A DNA stretch of 64,000 nt from Serripes groenlandicus. Taxonomy: Eukaryota > Mollusca > Bivalvia > Cardiida > Cardiidae. Of the stretch, positions 11,601 through 20,616 are shown one piece after another. The position numbers were made by a program, and so were the translations under genes. The stretch's first letter is position 1, and each line of letters opens with the position of its first letter. Location: positions 22,212,003 through 22,276,002 of the forward strand of contig JASEVX010000011.1 of the NCBI GenBank assembly GCA_031761405.1, given 5' to 3'. The notes under the pieces are model-generated. The model searched no databases. It was not told the origin of the DNA and was given only the letters and a program-made list of their open reading frames with translations.

Positions 11601-12787
11601 TTGACCTCTGCGACCTTGATGTACAAACATGAGACCAAGAATGGGTTTGAGGTAGTCTCCAGGATGGTCTCATGTTGGAGGTTGTAGTGAGCCACAGACC
11701 TGAAAAGAAAGTACAGTGGAACCTGTGCATAAAGACCACCTATGGGAACACAACAATGTCAGTCTATGAAATTAGCAGTGGTCCTATGGTCCCTGTTCAG
11801 TACTTTTTGATTCGGACCAGTGAAACATTTCCTTTGGCCAGTATAATTTTACATGTAATATATAGGATAACCAAACATTAAGGATTTTCTGGCCAGTGAA
11901 TATAAACAGTTAATATCAATGACTGCAATATGGTCTTTGTTCACAGATGGTCTAAACTCTTTACTTACAGGGTCATTTATGCAGAAAATGGGTAATTAGG
12001 AAACTAAAAGTTTGGTTGCAATAGACAGGGACATGCTTATCAAAGGTGGTATTAAAGGTTTTGCTGGACATATAAACTGATCACACATGCAATAGCTCAG
12101 TAACCGTGAGGGCTGTCAATCAAGGGGTCATGAGTTAAAACCCCAGATCGGCCATTCATTCTTTCCTATGATAGACAAAAGTCATTGTGACAAGCGTCTT
12201 CTGTCTTCTACCAATGGACTGAGTAAAACAAGGGGGCCATGACGGCCCTGGATCGCTCTAAAGGAGTTCAGGTGAGGACATTGAGTGGATGGTATGAAGT
12301 ATCATCCTAATTGACCAACTGCTTACAAAGGAGAAGATATTGATGATCGGACATGTGACAAAGGGTGATAACCAGAACTCACCTTGAGCACTTTGTGCTA
12401 CCTATGTAGGAAAAACATTGTGTGGGGAACGCGTATGAAATAAATTTCAGATTGGTATGTGGGAAAGGGTTTTAGTTTCTTAACCCTTTCCCTCATATGA
12501 CAATTCTGCAGCAGACGACTTTGAACATATTTTGTCAAAAAATAGAAAATATCTATAATTGAATGGATAACCTATGACTAAAAGTGGAAAACATTGTGTC
12601 AAAAGGAGAAATTGCTAGTTTTGAGCAATTTCTTCTTTTGTCACTATGTTTTCAAAAAACTGTCTGCTGCAGAGGCGTCTATGAGGGAAAGGGTTAAACT
12701 GGGAACATACCTGTCATCAGCCAGGGGCAGGTTGTTCAAGAACAGCTCATCTATCCTGACAGAGCTCTTGGTCTGCTTTCTTATGTC
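5471..12787 (-). CDS. Unidentified multi-exon gene with a B-box-like zinc finger (partial, 5 exons)
   Basis: Five minus-strand exons share consistent phases: 12787-12711, 11699-11496, 8263-8034, 6535-6441 and 5606-5471, 742 nt with no stop. In order they give a basic/charged segment, a conserved-looking region with SVAHYNLQHETILETTSNPF, a helix-rich block (FPTLDDFVTYLAGLNKKGAT, RAFEREYRQDFLGRYNDP), a Gln/Asn/His-rich spacer, and a Cys/His cluster of the form Cx2C-x8-Cx2C-x6-Cx2C-x4-H-x7-H like a B-box zinc finger. I do not recognise the family. B-box fingers usually mediate protein contacts or occur in E3 ligases, but no RING is visible. The 5' and 3' ends were not found in the window. Confidence 0.72.
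5715..6110 (-). mobile_element. Hairpin-type element fragment, antisense
   Basis: Starts aacaagggcaccgcaaagcg (reverse of a ...ctcttgtt hairpin end). It contains two diverged cores with atgttatgtaccaga. Confidence 0.5.
6441..6535 (-). CDS. Unknown B-box gene, exon D
   Basis: 95 nt coding a low-complexity Gln/Asn/His/Gly spacer (QTGGRIGAHQVAVNN then QQGHQQHNGRQRQ). Acceptor ttttattttcag. The donor is gtattaac, whose TTAA is also the end of a MITE. Phase 0 exit. Confidence 0.65.
6635..6864 (+). mobile_element. TTAA-flanked fold-back MITE, intact copy
   Basis: TTAACCCTTTCCCTAATACG at the left, agggaaagggttaa at the right, with internal inverted repeats around gcagcagacgac and gtctgctgcaga and a gagaaattgctc/gagcaatttcttc palindrome. 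The TTAA site and CCC terminus resemble piggyBac-type MITEs; no transposase is present. Confidence 0.85.
6870..7610. other. Unassigned AT-rich intron sequence
   Basis: No coding signal or recognised repeat beyond short AT runs. Lies between exons C and D of the B-box gene. Confidence 0.5.
7618..7838 (+). mobile_element. TTAA MITE, intact copy
   Basis: ttaaccctttccatcatata to tgtgggaaagggttaa, with the cgcctctgcag subterminal motif. Confidence 0.8.
8034..8263 (-). CDS. Unknown B-box gene, exon C
   Basis: 230 nt. Reads EFIKQPPHFPTLDDFVTYLA, then MHPEYTLKDMRAFEREYRQD, then NYALRLGYLEPEEV. Acceptor ctgtaacag and strong donor GTTG|gtaagt. The best conserved-looking exon of this gene. Confidence 0.8.
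8403..8630 (+). mobile_element. TTAA MITE
   Basis: ttaaccctttccctcatata to gagggaaagggtt. The right TTAA is lost. Begins 140 bp from exon C of the B-box gene. Confidence 0.82.
9286..10374 (+). mobile_element. Pearl/Helentron-like non-autonomous element with about 6 tandem core repeats (copy 1)
   Basis: Starts acaagaaatatgtgagctac followed by ctcactagtgatacccccgc. Holds core repeats of about 150-180 bp (gggccataactccgtgaaaa and later atgcgcatctacacttggtg), then an (ACGG)-type microsatellite, then a terminal hairpin of ataccccc and gggggtat. The same element, almost identical, lies at 14699-15800. Confidence 0.82.
10445..11075 (-). pseudogene. LINE reverse-transcriptase C-terminal ORF fragment
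   Basis: About 210 codons ending in FLYK and a stop near 10447. Strongly basic with a Cys-x2-Cys block followed by a Cys where LINEs often have His. There is no RT catalytic core, so it is 5'-truncated. Confidence 0.75.
11130..11435 (+). mobile_element. Short single-core relative of the gggggtat-ending elements
   Basis: Opens aaactagaaatatcactgaa, has one core (aattcaaggggccataactc), then gaccaacggaccgacaaac, and closes ctgggggtataata. The same type recurs at 16050-16325. Confidence 0.65.
11496..11699 (-). CDS. Unknown B-box gene, exon B
   Basis: 204 nt, in phase with exons A and C. Contains SVAHYNLQHETILETTSNPF and later NEIQKWTNKSIPKKYTLIGL. Acceptor tttcttttcag, donor AAAAAA|gtaagt. Confidence 0.75.
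12085..12415 (+). mobile_element. tRNA-headed SINE, diverged
   Basis: caatagctcagtaaccgtga with gagttaaaaccccagatcgg, then gacaaaagtcattgtgacaa as in the copy at 690-970. Confidence 0.6.
12480..12697 (+). mobile_element. TTAA MITE, intact copy next to exon A of the B-box gene
   Basis: ttaaccctttccctcatatg to atgagggaaagggttaa. Ends 13 bp from the exon. Confidence 0.85.
12711..12787 (-). CDS. Unknown B-box gene, exon A
   Basis: Reads DIRKQTKSSVRIDELFLNNL then PLADD. Acceptor tgtatttcag, donor AG|gtatgt, exits in phase 2. A MITE copy ends at 12697, 13 bp from the donor side. Confidence 0.7.
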
Positions 12788-13044
12788 CTGAAATACAATC
12801 AGAGTACTAGATAAGGACGAGCCAACTTGTCTTTTCCTACCAATATCTCTCTTATAACTCAACCAATCCCTTTGTTGTGGGTACTCAAAAGAATCATCTC
12901 ACTTAGACAATTCTTTTGAGTACCCACAACATAGGGTTTGACTACCTTATAAGGATTTTGGAACAAGTTATCTATCTAAATCTCTGAAAATAATAATCAA
13001 AACCATGGTTTGATTTCCAATCCTTGTCTCTACCATATTTCTCT

Positions 13045-13200
13045 ATCAACTTATGCTCAGTAGGTAGTGATGACAGATGTGTGCTGTCAATCAAGGGTTT
13101 GTGAGTACGAACCCGAGCATAGCCTACATTTTGTTTAGATGTTTGACAAATGTCAATGTTACAACTACAAGCATCATTCATCTTCCACCTATGAGCTTAC
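13045..13200 (+). mobile_element. SINE fragment
   Basis: gctgtcaatcaagggtttgt with gagtacgaacccgagc, then tttgacaaatgtcaatgtta. Confidence 0.6.
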
Positions 13201-13999
13201 ATATTCATAAGAATGATTTTGTATCTTATTAAATCCAATTGTAGTGGAATCGTATAGATTTGGTCATTTTTGTAAAACTAATTTCTCAAAAGACGTTGTC
13301 ACGAGATGTTGTTAGCGCGCTGATTTTGGGAGTGGCATCCCCATAGAACTTCCTCTTGGATTCTGGAACTGAGCTCTGCAGAGCAGACAAACCAAAATCT
13401 AGTGACATAATTTTTTTTTAGATGTTACCAACAAACCACAGGAACCTTTATTGTAGCCTTTTACTAAAAAAAATTCTAAGCATTTTACTATTAGCTAGAA
13501 GATTTAATTTTATAAAAAAAAAATATATTTTTGTTCACTATTTACTATTACATAAACAAATTATATTTCCTTTTGGAAATCACTTATCTTCACTGAAGTG
13601 AAATTTTGGTTCCAAATCAAAGTCGGGCACCATCAAACTTTGTAGGTGTGTCTACTATCTTGACACAAACTGAAAACATGGCCAACTCTATCAAAGAAAA
13701 TATTAGGCGGCCGATTTCAGCAAGATGTATATTCATGCAATTAACTTTCCGGTTTCATCCCAGGTAAAATTCTTTATTTATTATTGACCTTTGATTGTAT
13801 CTATTTTGAATGCTCAGAAACTGCCAGATACTCAACATATCATCCGGTATGTGGACATTTTGTTTGGAAATCTTTCACCTTAATGACGTAGAGGAATATT
13901 ATCTTTAGACTAAATTTTGTTCCCATATCTCACAAATAAACCAATCAAATTGAATGGGATTTCGCAGATTGTTTATTTTCATGGTAAGTTTTATAACAA
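13200..13999. other. Unassigned sequence with a diverged palindrome arm
   Basis: Only 13500-13585 is relatable, to the palindromes at 14161-14278. No gene seen. Confidence 0.45.
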
Positions 14000-14100
14000 G
14001 AGCACCGCGTACGGCACGGACGCTCGACTGAACCTTAACCGGACGACCATGCCGCAAGGGTCATGACAATAGCTCTCGTTTTTTTCAAAAGTCGAGCTAA
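14000..14100 (-). mobile_element. Short hairpin element, antisense
   Basis: aacaagagcaccgcgtacgg to gagctctcg...gagctaaaaa. Reverse complement of the element type at 62263-62402. Confidence 0.65.
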
Positions 14101-14160
14101 AAATGAGAAATTTCAAAGCAAAGCAGTTCTTGTTTGGCACACCTTGAAAAAATAGTGTCT

Positions 14161-14223
14161 AAAAGGAAATATACCTTGTTGGTGTTATAGTAACTATAAC
14201 ACCAACAAGGTATATTTCCTTTT
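14161..14223. repeat. Perfect palindrome, 30-bp arms and 3-nt loop
   Basis: Left arm 14161-14190 (aaaaggaaatataccttgtt...), loop taa, right arm 14194-14223. It would form a cruciform or RNA hairpin. Confidence 0.9.
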
Positions 14224-14227
14224 GGAC

Positions 14228-14278
14228 AAAAAATATTTTTCACTATTTACTATTAGTAAATAGTGAAAAATATTTTTT
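14228..14278. repeat. Second perfect palindrome, about 25-bp arms
   Basis: aaaaaatatttttcactatt to the centre at 14253 and back. A diverged single-arm version lies at 13500-13585. Confidence 0.85.
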
Positions 14279-14698
14279 TTATAAAATTAATTCTTCTAGG
14301 TAAATAGCAGACATATAAATACAGAGATTCGAATCAACGCGAAATCTCGTGGATCATATTCCTTGTCCGGCAAGCACTCAAACAGGGTTCCCACTGGCGG
14401 TCAATGGCGAAGAAAATAAAAAATTGCCATTAATGGTTGGTGAATATATATTTCGGGAAAAGCGCCGCATAATAAACTGGTATTTTGCATTTCCCAATTT
14501 TATTTTCGATGCATATAAACAGCAGTATGAAAATCGATCAACAGCAAGTCAATCATTCGAGCATGTGTAACTTGTACACTGTCATCGTGTTGTTTTGCAC
14601 AGACGCTTTCATATATTGCAACAATTACAAAATAAAGCGTTTATAATATTCAGATTTAAAAAAAAATCAGTTACCAGTATGGCAAGCTATTTATAGGA

Positions 14699-15800
14699 TA
14701 ACAAGAAATATGTGAGCTACTGCTCACTAGTGATACCCCCGCTCATGTTTTGAAAGACATATGTGATGGTGGGGTAAAGGGCCATAACTCCGTGAAAAAT
14801 CATCCAACCGGAACGCAAACACGATATGCGCATCTACACTTGGTGGTGATCCTTCCTATGAAGTTTCATAAAATTCCAAAAAGCGGTTGCAGAGAAATAG
14901 CCCGGAAATGAATTTAGTCATACATAGCCTGATGGTGGAGTAAAGGGCCATAACTCCGTGAAAAATAATCCAACCGGAACGCAAACACGATATGCGCATC
15001 TACACTTGGTGGTGATCCTTCCTATGAAGTTTCATAAAATTCCAAAAAGCGGTTGCAGAGAAATAGCCCGGAAATGAATTTAGTCATACATAGCCTGATG
15101 GTGGGGTAAAGGGCCATAACTCCGTGAAAAATAATCCAACCGGAACGCAAACACGATATGCGCATCTACACTTGGTGGTGATCCTTCCTATGAAGTTTCA
15201 TCAAATTCCAAAAAGCGGTTGCAGAGAAATAGCCCGGAAATGAATTTAGTCATACATAGGGGTAAAGGGCCATAACTCCGTGAAAAATAATCCAACCGGA
15301 ACGCAAACACAATATGCGCATCTACACTTGGTGGTGATCCTTCCTATGAAGTTTCATCAAATTCCAAAAAGCAGTTGCAGAGAAATAGCCCGGAAATGAA
15401 TTTAGTCATACATAGGGGTAAAGGGCCATAACTCCGTGAAAAATAATCCAACCGGAACGCAAACACGATATGCGCATCTACACTTGGTGGTGATCCTTCC
15501 TATGAAGTTTCATCAAATTCCAAAAAGCGGTTGCAGAGAAATAGCCCGGAAATGAATTTAGTCATACATAGGGGTAAAGGGCCATAACTCCGTGAAAAAT
15601 AATCCAACCGGAACGCAAACACAATATGCGCATCTACACTTGGTGGTGATCCTTCCTATGAAGTTTCATCAAATTCCAAAAAGCGGTTGCAGAGAAATAG
15701 CCCGGAAACGAAAGTGTTACGGACGGATGGACGGATGGACGGAAGGACGGACATGGGTAAAACAGTATACCCCCCCTTTCCTTCCGAACCGGGGGTATAA
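14699..15800 (+). mobile_element. Pearl/Helentron-like element, copy 2
   Basis: Near-identical to 9286-10374 in ends, number and order of core repeats, ACGG microsatellite and the terminal ataccccc/gggggtat hairpin. Confidence 0.82.
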
Positions 15801-16049
15801 TTAGGAATTTCCTTATGAAGTATTTCAACATAGATCAGCCAAACAATAACAATCCAATATTGTTGTAAGTTTAAATTGGTTAATGCCTGCGTCAAACTTA
15901 TCCTTTCCAAACAGATATGTGCGCCAAATTCATTAAGAATCCGTTAACCATGCAAGCTAGCTGAACCAGACATTGAATTTTAAAAACATCTATTGATGCA
16001 AAAATTTGGAAAATCTCTTGAAATTAAATTTTAATCCTTGTATTCTGTT

Positions 16050-16325
16050 GAAACTAGAAATATCACTGCAGGTGATGAATACACCCAGCTGGTGCCTGAC
16101 AATATACATATGTATGAGAAATTCAAGGGGCCATAACTCATTTAATAATAATTCCAGTGCAACACCCTGACAATATGCACAACTAGGCTTGGTATCAATC
16201 ATTCTTGTGAAGTTATATATTGAATTCTGACCAAGGGTTGCTGAGAAATAGTGTTCACAAGAAATGTCCACAGACCAAAGGACCGACAAAACCGACCGAC
16301 AAGCGTGACTCCTATATATTAGGTA
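16050..16325 (+). mobile_element. Second copy of the short single-core element
   Basis: Matches 11130-11435 with minor changes. The 3' end is interrupted near 16320. Confidence 0.6.
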
Positions 16326-16357
16326 TAACAAGTAACTGGAGGATTGCAAGCAATACC

Positions 16358-17160
16358 ATAGTCCCCTACCGGTTTGCACTTTTGAGTCTGTTTCTGTTGT
16401 CATAGCAACCCAATGTTTAGGTATATCAAGACAATAAAGTATGAAAATAAAGAAAGGGAAATAACTCAAAAATTAGGGAAGCAAGAGTTATGGTTCATGT
16501 GCACTGCACTCCCCCTTGATACGATGTATTCATGTGTGAAATTTCATAGCCATAGCTAGTATAGTTATGGAGATATGCTCCGGACAAAAATCAAGTATGA
16601 AAATAAAGAAAGGGAAATAACTCAAAAATTAGGCAAGCAAGAGTTATGGTTCATGTCCACTGCACTCCCCCTTGATACGATGTATTCATGTGTGAAATTT
16701 CATAGCCATAGCTAGTATAGTTATGGAGATATGCTCCGGACAAAAATCAAGTATGAAAATAAAGAAAGGGAAATAACTCAAAAATTAGGCAAGCAAGAGT
16801 TATGGTTCATGTCCACTGCACTCCCCCTTGATGAGATGCATCCATGTGTGAAATTTCATAACCATAGCTAGTACAGTTTTGGAGATATGCTCCGGACAAA
16901 AATCAAGTATGAAAATAAAGAAAGGGAAATAACTCAAAAATTAGGGAAGCAAGAGTTATGGTTCATATGCACTGCACTCCTCATTGATGAGATGTATCCA
17001 CATATGGAATTTCATAGCCATAGCTAGTACAGTTTTGGAGATATGCTCCGGACAAAAATTTGCCGGACTGACTGACTGACTGACAGATGGACTGACTGAC
17101 GGACTGACGGACGGAGTGCAAACCTAAGAGTCCCCTTCGGCACGCCGGTAGGGGACTAAT
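16358..17160 (+). mobile_element. Hairpin/tandem-repeat element, ends agtcccctaccgg and ccggtaggggact
   Basis: Four core repeats of about 178 bp (caagtatgaaaataaagaaa, then atagccatagctagtatag). An (ACTG)n microsatellite at 17066-17115 is followed by a terminal hairpin with gtccccttcggcacgccggt. This is the architecture described for pearl elements of bivalves. Confidence 0.8.
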
Positions 17161-17619
17161 AATGTGGCAAAAGGAGAAATTGCACAGTATGAGCAATATT
17201 TACTTTTGAAATAAATGCTTTTAAAAGATGTCCGTATTATTATGAGAAAGGGCTGATAGTACTATTACATTCATTTCAAGTCGTTAGCAATGGCCAGATA
17301 CAGTCAAGTAACCCATAGCGGATCATAACCAATACTATAGCGGATCACTTTAATGTTCAAGACACGCTAACTAATTTATTAGACAAAATTGTTGTGTATA
17401 AATTGGCAGGTAAGTACTTTATGGTATTATTTAAATACACAATAACAAGAGCGCAAAATGTCACAAAATACGCCCGTCCTGTTTTTTTGAGACCAAGTAT
17501 AGCAATGATTGGTTGTACATCAGCCAAACTTATAGAGCAGACAGACACTGTTAGTACAGTTTTGGCCATTTCGAGGGACATTATTTTGTAGTGACTAAGA
17601 TAATGTTGTAAGTTATCAG

Positions 17620-18108
17620 TCCTGACCAAGATATTCTGCCCATCAACATAATTATTATTGTCTAAATTTGGTGATGATCGGACAAAGGCTTCACAAGATA
17701 TTTAGCTGACAATACCAATTTTAGGGAATTTCTATAATTAAAGGGATATAACTTTCTTTCGACTGGAGCAATATGGCTAGTTATCGAACTTGTCCGAGAT
17801 ATTACGCCAATACACATTCTGACCAAATTTGGTGATGATTGGACAAAGGCTTCTAAAATTATTGAGCTGACAAGACCAATTTTAGGTAATTTCTATAATT
17901 AAAGAGCGATAACTCTCGATTGACTAAAGCGATATGGCTAGTTATCGAACTTGTCCGAGATATTATGCCAATACACAGTCTGACTAAATTTGGTGATGAT
18001 TGGACAAAGGTTATTGAGTTATTGAGCTGACAACATACTGGACGCCGCCCGCCCGCCGCAGGTAAAACTATAATACGATCCGTTTTTTCAAAACGGGCGT
18101 ATAAAAAT
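17620..18108 (-). mobile_element. Tandem-repeat element ending in an atacg.../cgtat hairpin
   Basis: About three cores with ggtgatgattggacaaaggc, a gccgcccgcccgccg stretch, and terminal hairpin ccgttttttcaaaacgggcg. The cores are the reverse complement of those in the large element at 56588-59057. Confidence 0.75.
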
Positions 18109-18360
18109 GTTGCTTGTCGGACTTTAAATTCATCCGTATCATCTGAGCACCTGATGCAAGTGTTTACGAGACCCAGTTATTTCTACCTTGTTTTGAAGAG
18201 AACATGTGGTTTTTGCGGCAACATGCAGCTTGCGATCTTAATTATGTTAGTTATTTATTTTGACATTTTAAGAAAGACAAATTACATACACCTATTGAAA
18301 TGTAACCAATCATTCTCATTTGTCTTTGCATGTTTTTACTGAAGCGATAATAGAATAGCT

Positions 18361-18369
18361 AGGTAGGTT
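18361..18369. repeat. 9-bp target-site duplication, left of MULE
   Basis: AGGTAGGTT, identical to 24216-24224. Confidence 0.9.
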
Positions 18370-18698
18370 GGGAGGGTCTAAAATGCGGACGCGATCTGCG
18401 GACAAATGCAATATAGAGTAAACTGCGGACAAATGCAATATAGAGTAAACTGCGGACAAATGCAGTATAGAGGGAAACCTAAATATAGAGGTAAAATGCG
18501 GACGCTATAATATGTATTTGTATATTGTAGGAACAAGTTGTTTGTTGAGTGCAATTATTATAGTGACAAGTTTTATTTCTTTAAATGAATTGAACAATAA
18601 TTGACAGTTTGGTACTCCAATTGTCGGCCCTTTTTAGATTTTGTTCATTAAACCTTTTTTTATATTTTCGTTTTTAATGTTATGGTAGAAAAACATTT
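18370..18698 (+). repeat. MULE left terminal inverted repeat
   Basis: About 329 bp. Starts GGGAGGGTCTAAAATGCGG, then three 27-bp units (agagtaaactgcggacaaat type), then a unique part ending near aatgttatggtagaaaaaca. It matches the reverse complement of 23883-24215. Confidence 0.88.
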
Positions 18699-18898
18699 GT
18701 CCGCAGTTTACTCTATACTGCATTTGTCCGCAGTTTACTCTATACTGCATTTGTCCGCAGTTTACTCTATAATGCATTTGTCCGCAGTTTACTCTATAAT
18801 GCATTTGTCCGCAGTTTACTCTATACTGCATTTGTCCGCTGTTTACTCTATACTGCATTTGTCCGCAGTTTACTCTATACTGCATTTGTCCGCAGTTT
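18699..18898 (+). repeat. Subterminal array of 27-bp units (about 7 copies) inside the MULE
   Basis: Tandem tttgtccgcagtttactcta units, the reverse complement of the units in the adjacent left TIR. The left end therefore carries the same motif in both orientations. Confidence 0.85.
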
Positions 18899-19164
18899 AT
18901 CCATGCAACATTCTATTCTCTAGAGTACTTGGAAGGGGGCAGAAAAAATAATTAACAAATAAACAATAAATATATATACAACACTTTTAATCTTAATCTT
19001 TTTTTCTAGTAATTATATATATATATACCACAATAATACTTATCTATAACAAATGAGGTAGATGTAACATGAAAACATTGTGGGAAAAGGAGAATTTGTT
19101 AAGTCTGTTATAAGTAAATGTTGCCAACTTAATCACATATTATATCATTGTAATAGCTAAATAA

Positions 19165-19671
19165 TTAACAAAAGTTGCAATTAAAGTCTGCATCTATTGT
19201 TGAAATATCTACAGGTGCATTAACACAAGATTTGTGATACCAATTTGTGCATTTATCACATTGTACCATGACGGTATCGACACATCCCGGCAAGTTACAA
19301 ATACAATAATTTTCAATTTCTATTTCTAGTGGTTTGACTTTTCTTCTATGGCTTAATGTTTTTGTAGTTTGCGGGAATTCCGATATTTCTTGTTTTTGAA
19401 AACATTCGAGTAAATGGCTTCTCATTTTATTACAGTCAAAAATTAAATCGAAACACAATTTTTTACGAAAACAGTAAGATGTTACAAATGCTATCGCAAA
19501 AAGCCCGCAGTCTATGCTGTTGTTCTGCTTCAGTATGTTTGGAACTTTTAGTTGAATGTTTTTTTTATCTCGAGCGTATATCTGTGAAAGTTGAATTTCC
19601 AGACCGTTTGTTAAAATATTGTCTGTTGGACGCTCGGTGCCAAGGCTATCCAGTAAGTACACTGAGTCCAT
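19165..19671 (-). pseudogene. Truncated Ulp1-type cysteine protease fused to a PHD finger (transposon ORF)
   Basis: Begins MDSVYLLDSLGTERP with the Ulp1 Asp motif. Then QNNSIDCGLFAIAF carries the oxyanion Gln and nucleophile Cys of C48/SENP-like proteases. The C-terminus is a PHD finger, with Cys pairs in YCICNLPGC and VQCDKCTNWYHKSC and a final NCNFC. The His-containing part expected just upstream is absent, and a TGA directly precedes the Met, so the protease is probably inactive here. Ulp1-like domains are known in plant MULEs. The PHD may bind chromatin (inference). Confidence 0.75.
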
Positions 19672-19865
19672 TCACTTTCTCCACAAAAAGATCTTATTAA
19701 ATCGCACAGGTAGTTTCCTTGAAGGTAATTGAAATAAAGTACGATGTCATCTATGGCTTTTTCTTTATAATCTATTAAGCGTTTAAGTTTGGCATTTAGA
19801 CTTTCAGCGACATTATTAGTTTTCCCGAGTAGGCACAATACATAGACAACGGCTCGAGAATCCAT
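19611..19865 (-). pseudogene. Frame-shifted continuation of the MULE transposase (catalytic Glu segment)
   Basis: In the neighbouring frame, GKTNNVAESLNAKLKRLID carries the third catalytic acidic residue, then DDIVLYFNYLQGNYL. It follows naturally from 'YSG' of exon 3 if one base is gained or lost near the GGGAAAAC run at about 19820. The call is a frameshift in this copy, or a sequencing error in a homopolymer. Confidence 0.7.
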
Positions 19866-20616
19866 CTACCAGAATATTTCACAATAGTTGGGCAAATATG
19901 TTCTTCGAAGTAGTGCACAAATGGTTGACTCCAATCACTTTTAAATTCACACACTTTAATATCAAAATCATCACGTGATTCACAGTGCAATAATGTACGT
20001 ATTTGAGCGTCATAAACCCTTTTATCCGCATTTTTCCCACCATGTTTGCTCAGCCAAAATGTTATGTCATTTAGTATGTGATTCCAACATATAAGAAGAT
20101 TACAGTTTTCCAAACGTTCTTCAAAAACATTCATTATTCCTATTTCTCGGTCAGTCACAACACAAACTTCTTTTTCTTTGAGTTTAGGGATTTTGAGTTT
20201 TAAAATTTCGATAAATTCTTCGTGGCACTTTTGAAATTTTCTCTCGTGAATCATGAATGCAACAGGTATTAAAGGTTTGTTAGTGAACATGGGGTGTCTA
20301 AATACAATTGTAGAAACATAAAAATCACCTAAGTTGAATGTTGTGTCATAATATAATTCAATAGTTTTATTTTTTAACTGCAAAACTCTATTAAATTCTT
20401 CAAATATTTCTGAATTGCCAACCACAATCTCTAAGTCCGGAGTAGTCTTTATACTATGTATAACATTGTCTAACTGATTAACTAACAGGTGTAGTCCATA
20501 TAAAGAGTCATGTGATAGTTTTGCTTCTTTTCTCATATTTGAGTTTTCTGCTACGACAACAGTACCATCGTAACTCAAGTGGAGACCATCCTTGCTGAGG
20601 AGCCTTTTGTTCGGTC
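19796..20616 (-). CDS. MULE gene exon 3: SGNH His block joined to DDE transposase
   Basis: Acceptor cattactttag|GA completes Gly, giving GPNKRLLSKDGLHLSYDG (SGNH block V with Asp and His). The same frame then holds the transposase core with Asp at about 20345-20347 and Asp at about 20150-20152, followed by the CWNHILND motif. The frame ends at 19796 after the shift described for 19611-19865. Confidence 0.8.

Noticed and set aside
15656..16469. Open frames on the minus strand at 15656-15910 and 15990-16469
   Set aside because: They read through element termini and microsatellites, with no conserved motif.
18682..18951. Array of regular 27-bp repeats looking CRISPR-like
   Set aside because: The units are contiguous with no unique spacers, in a eukaryotic transposon, and match its TIR motif.
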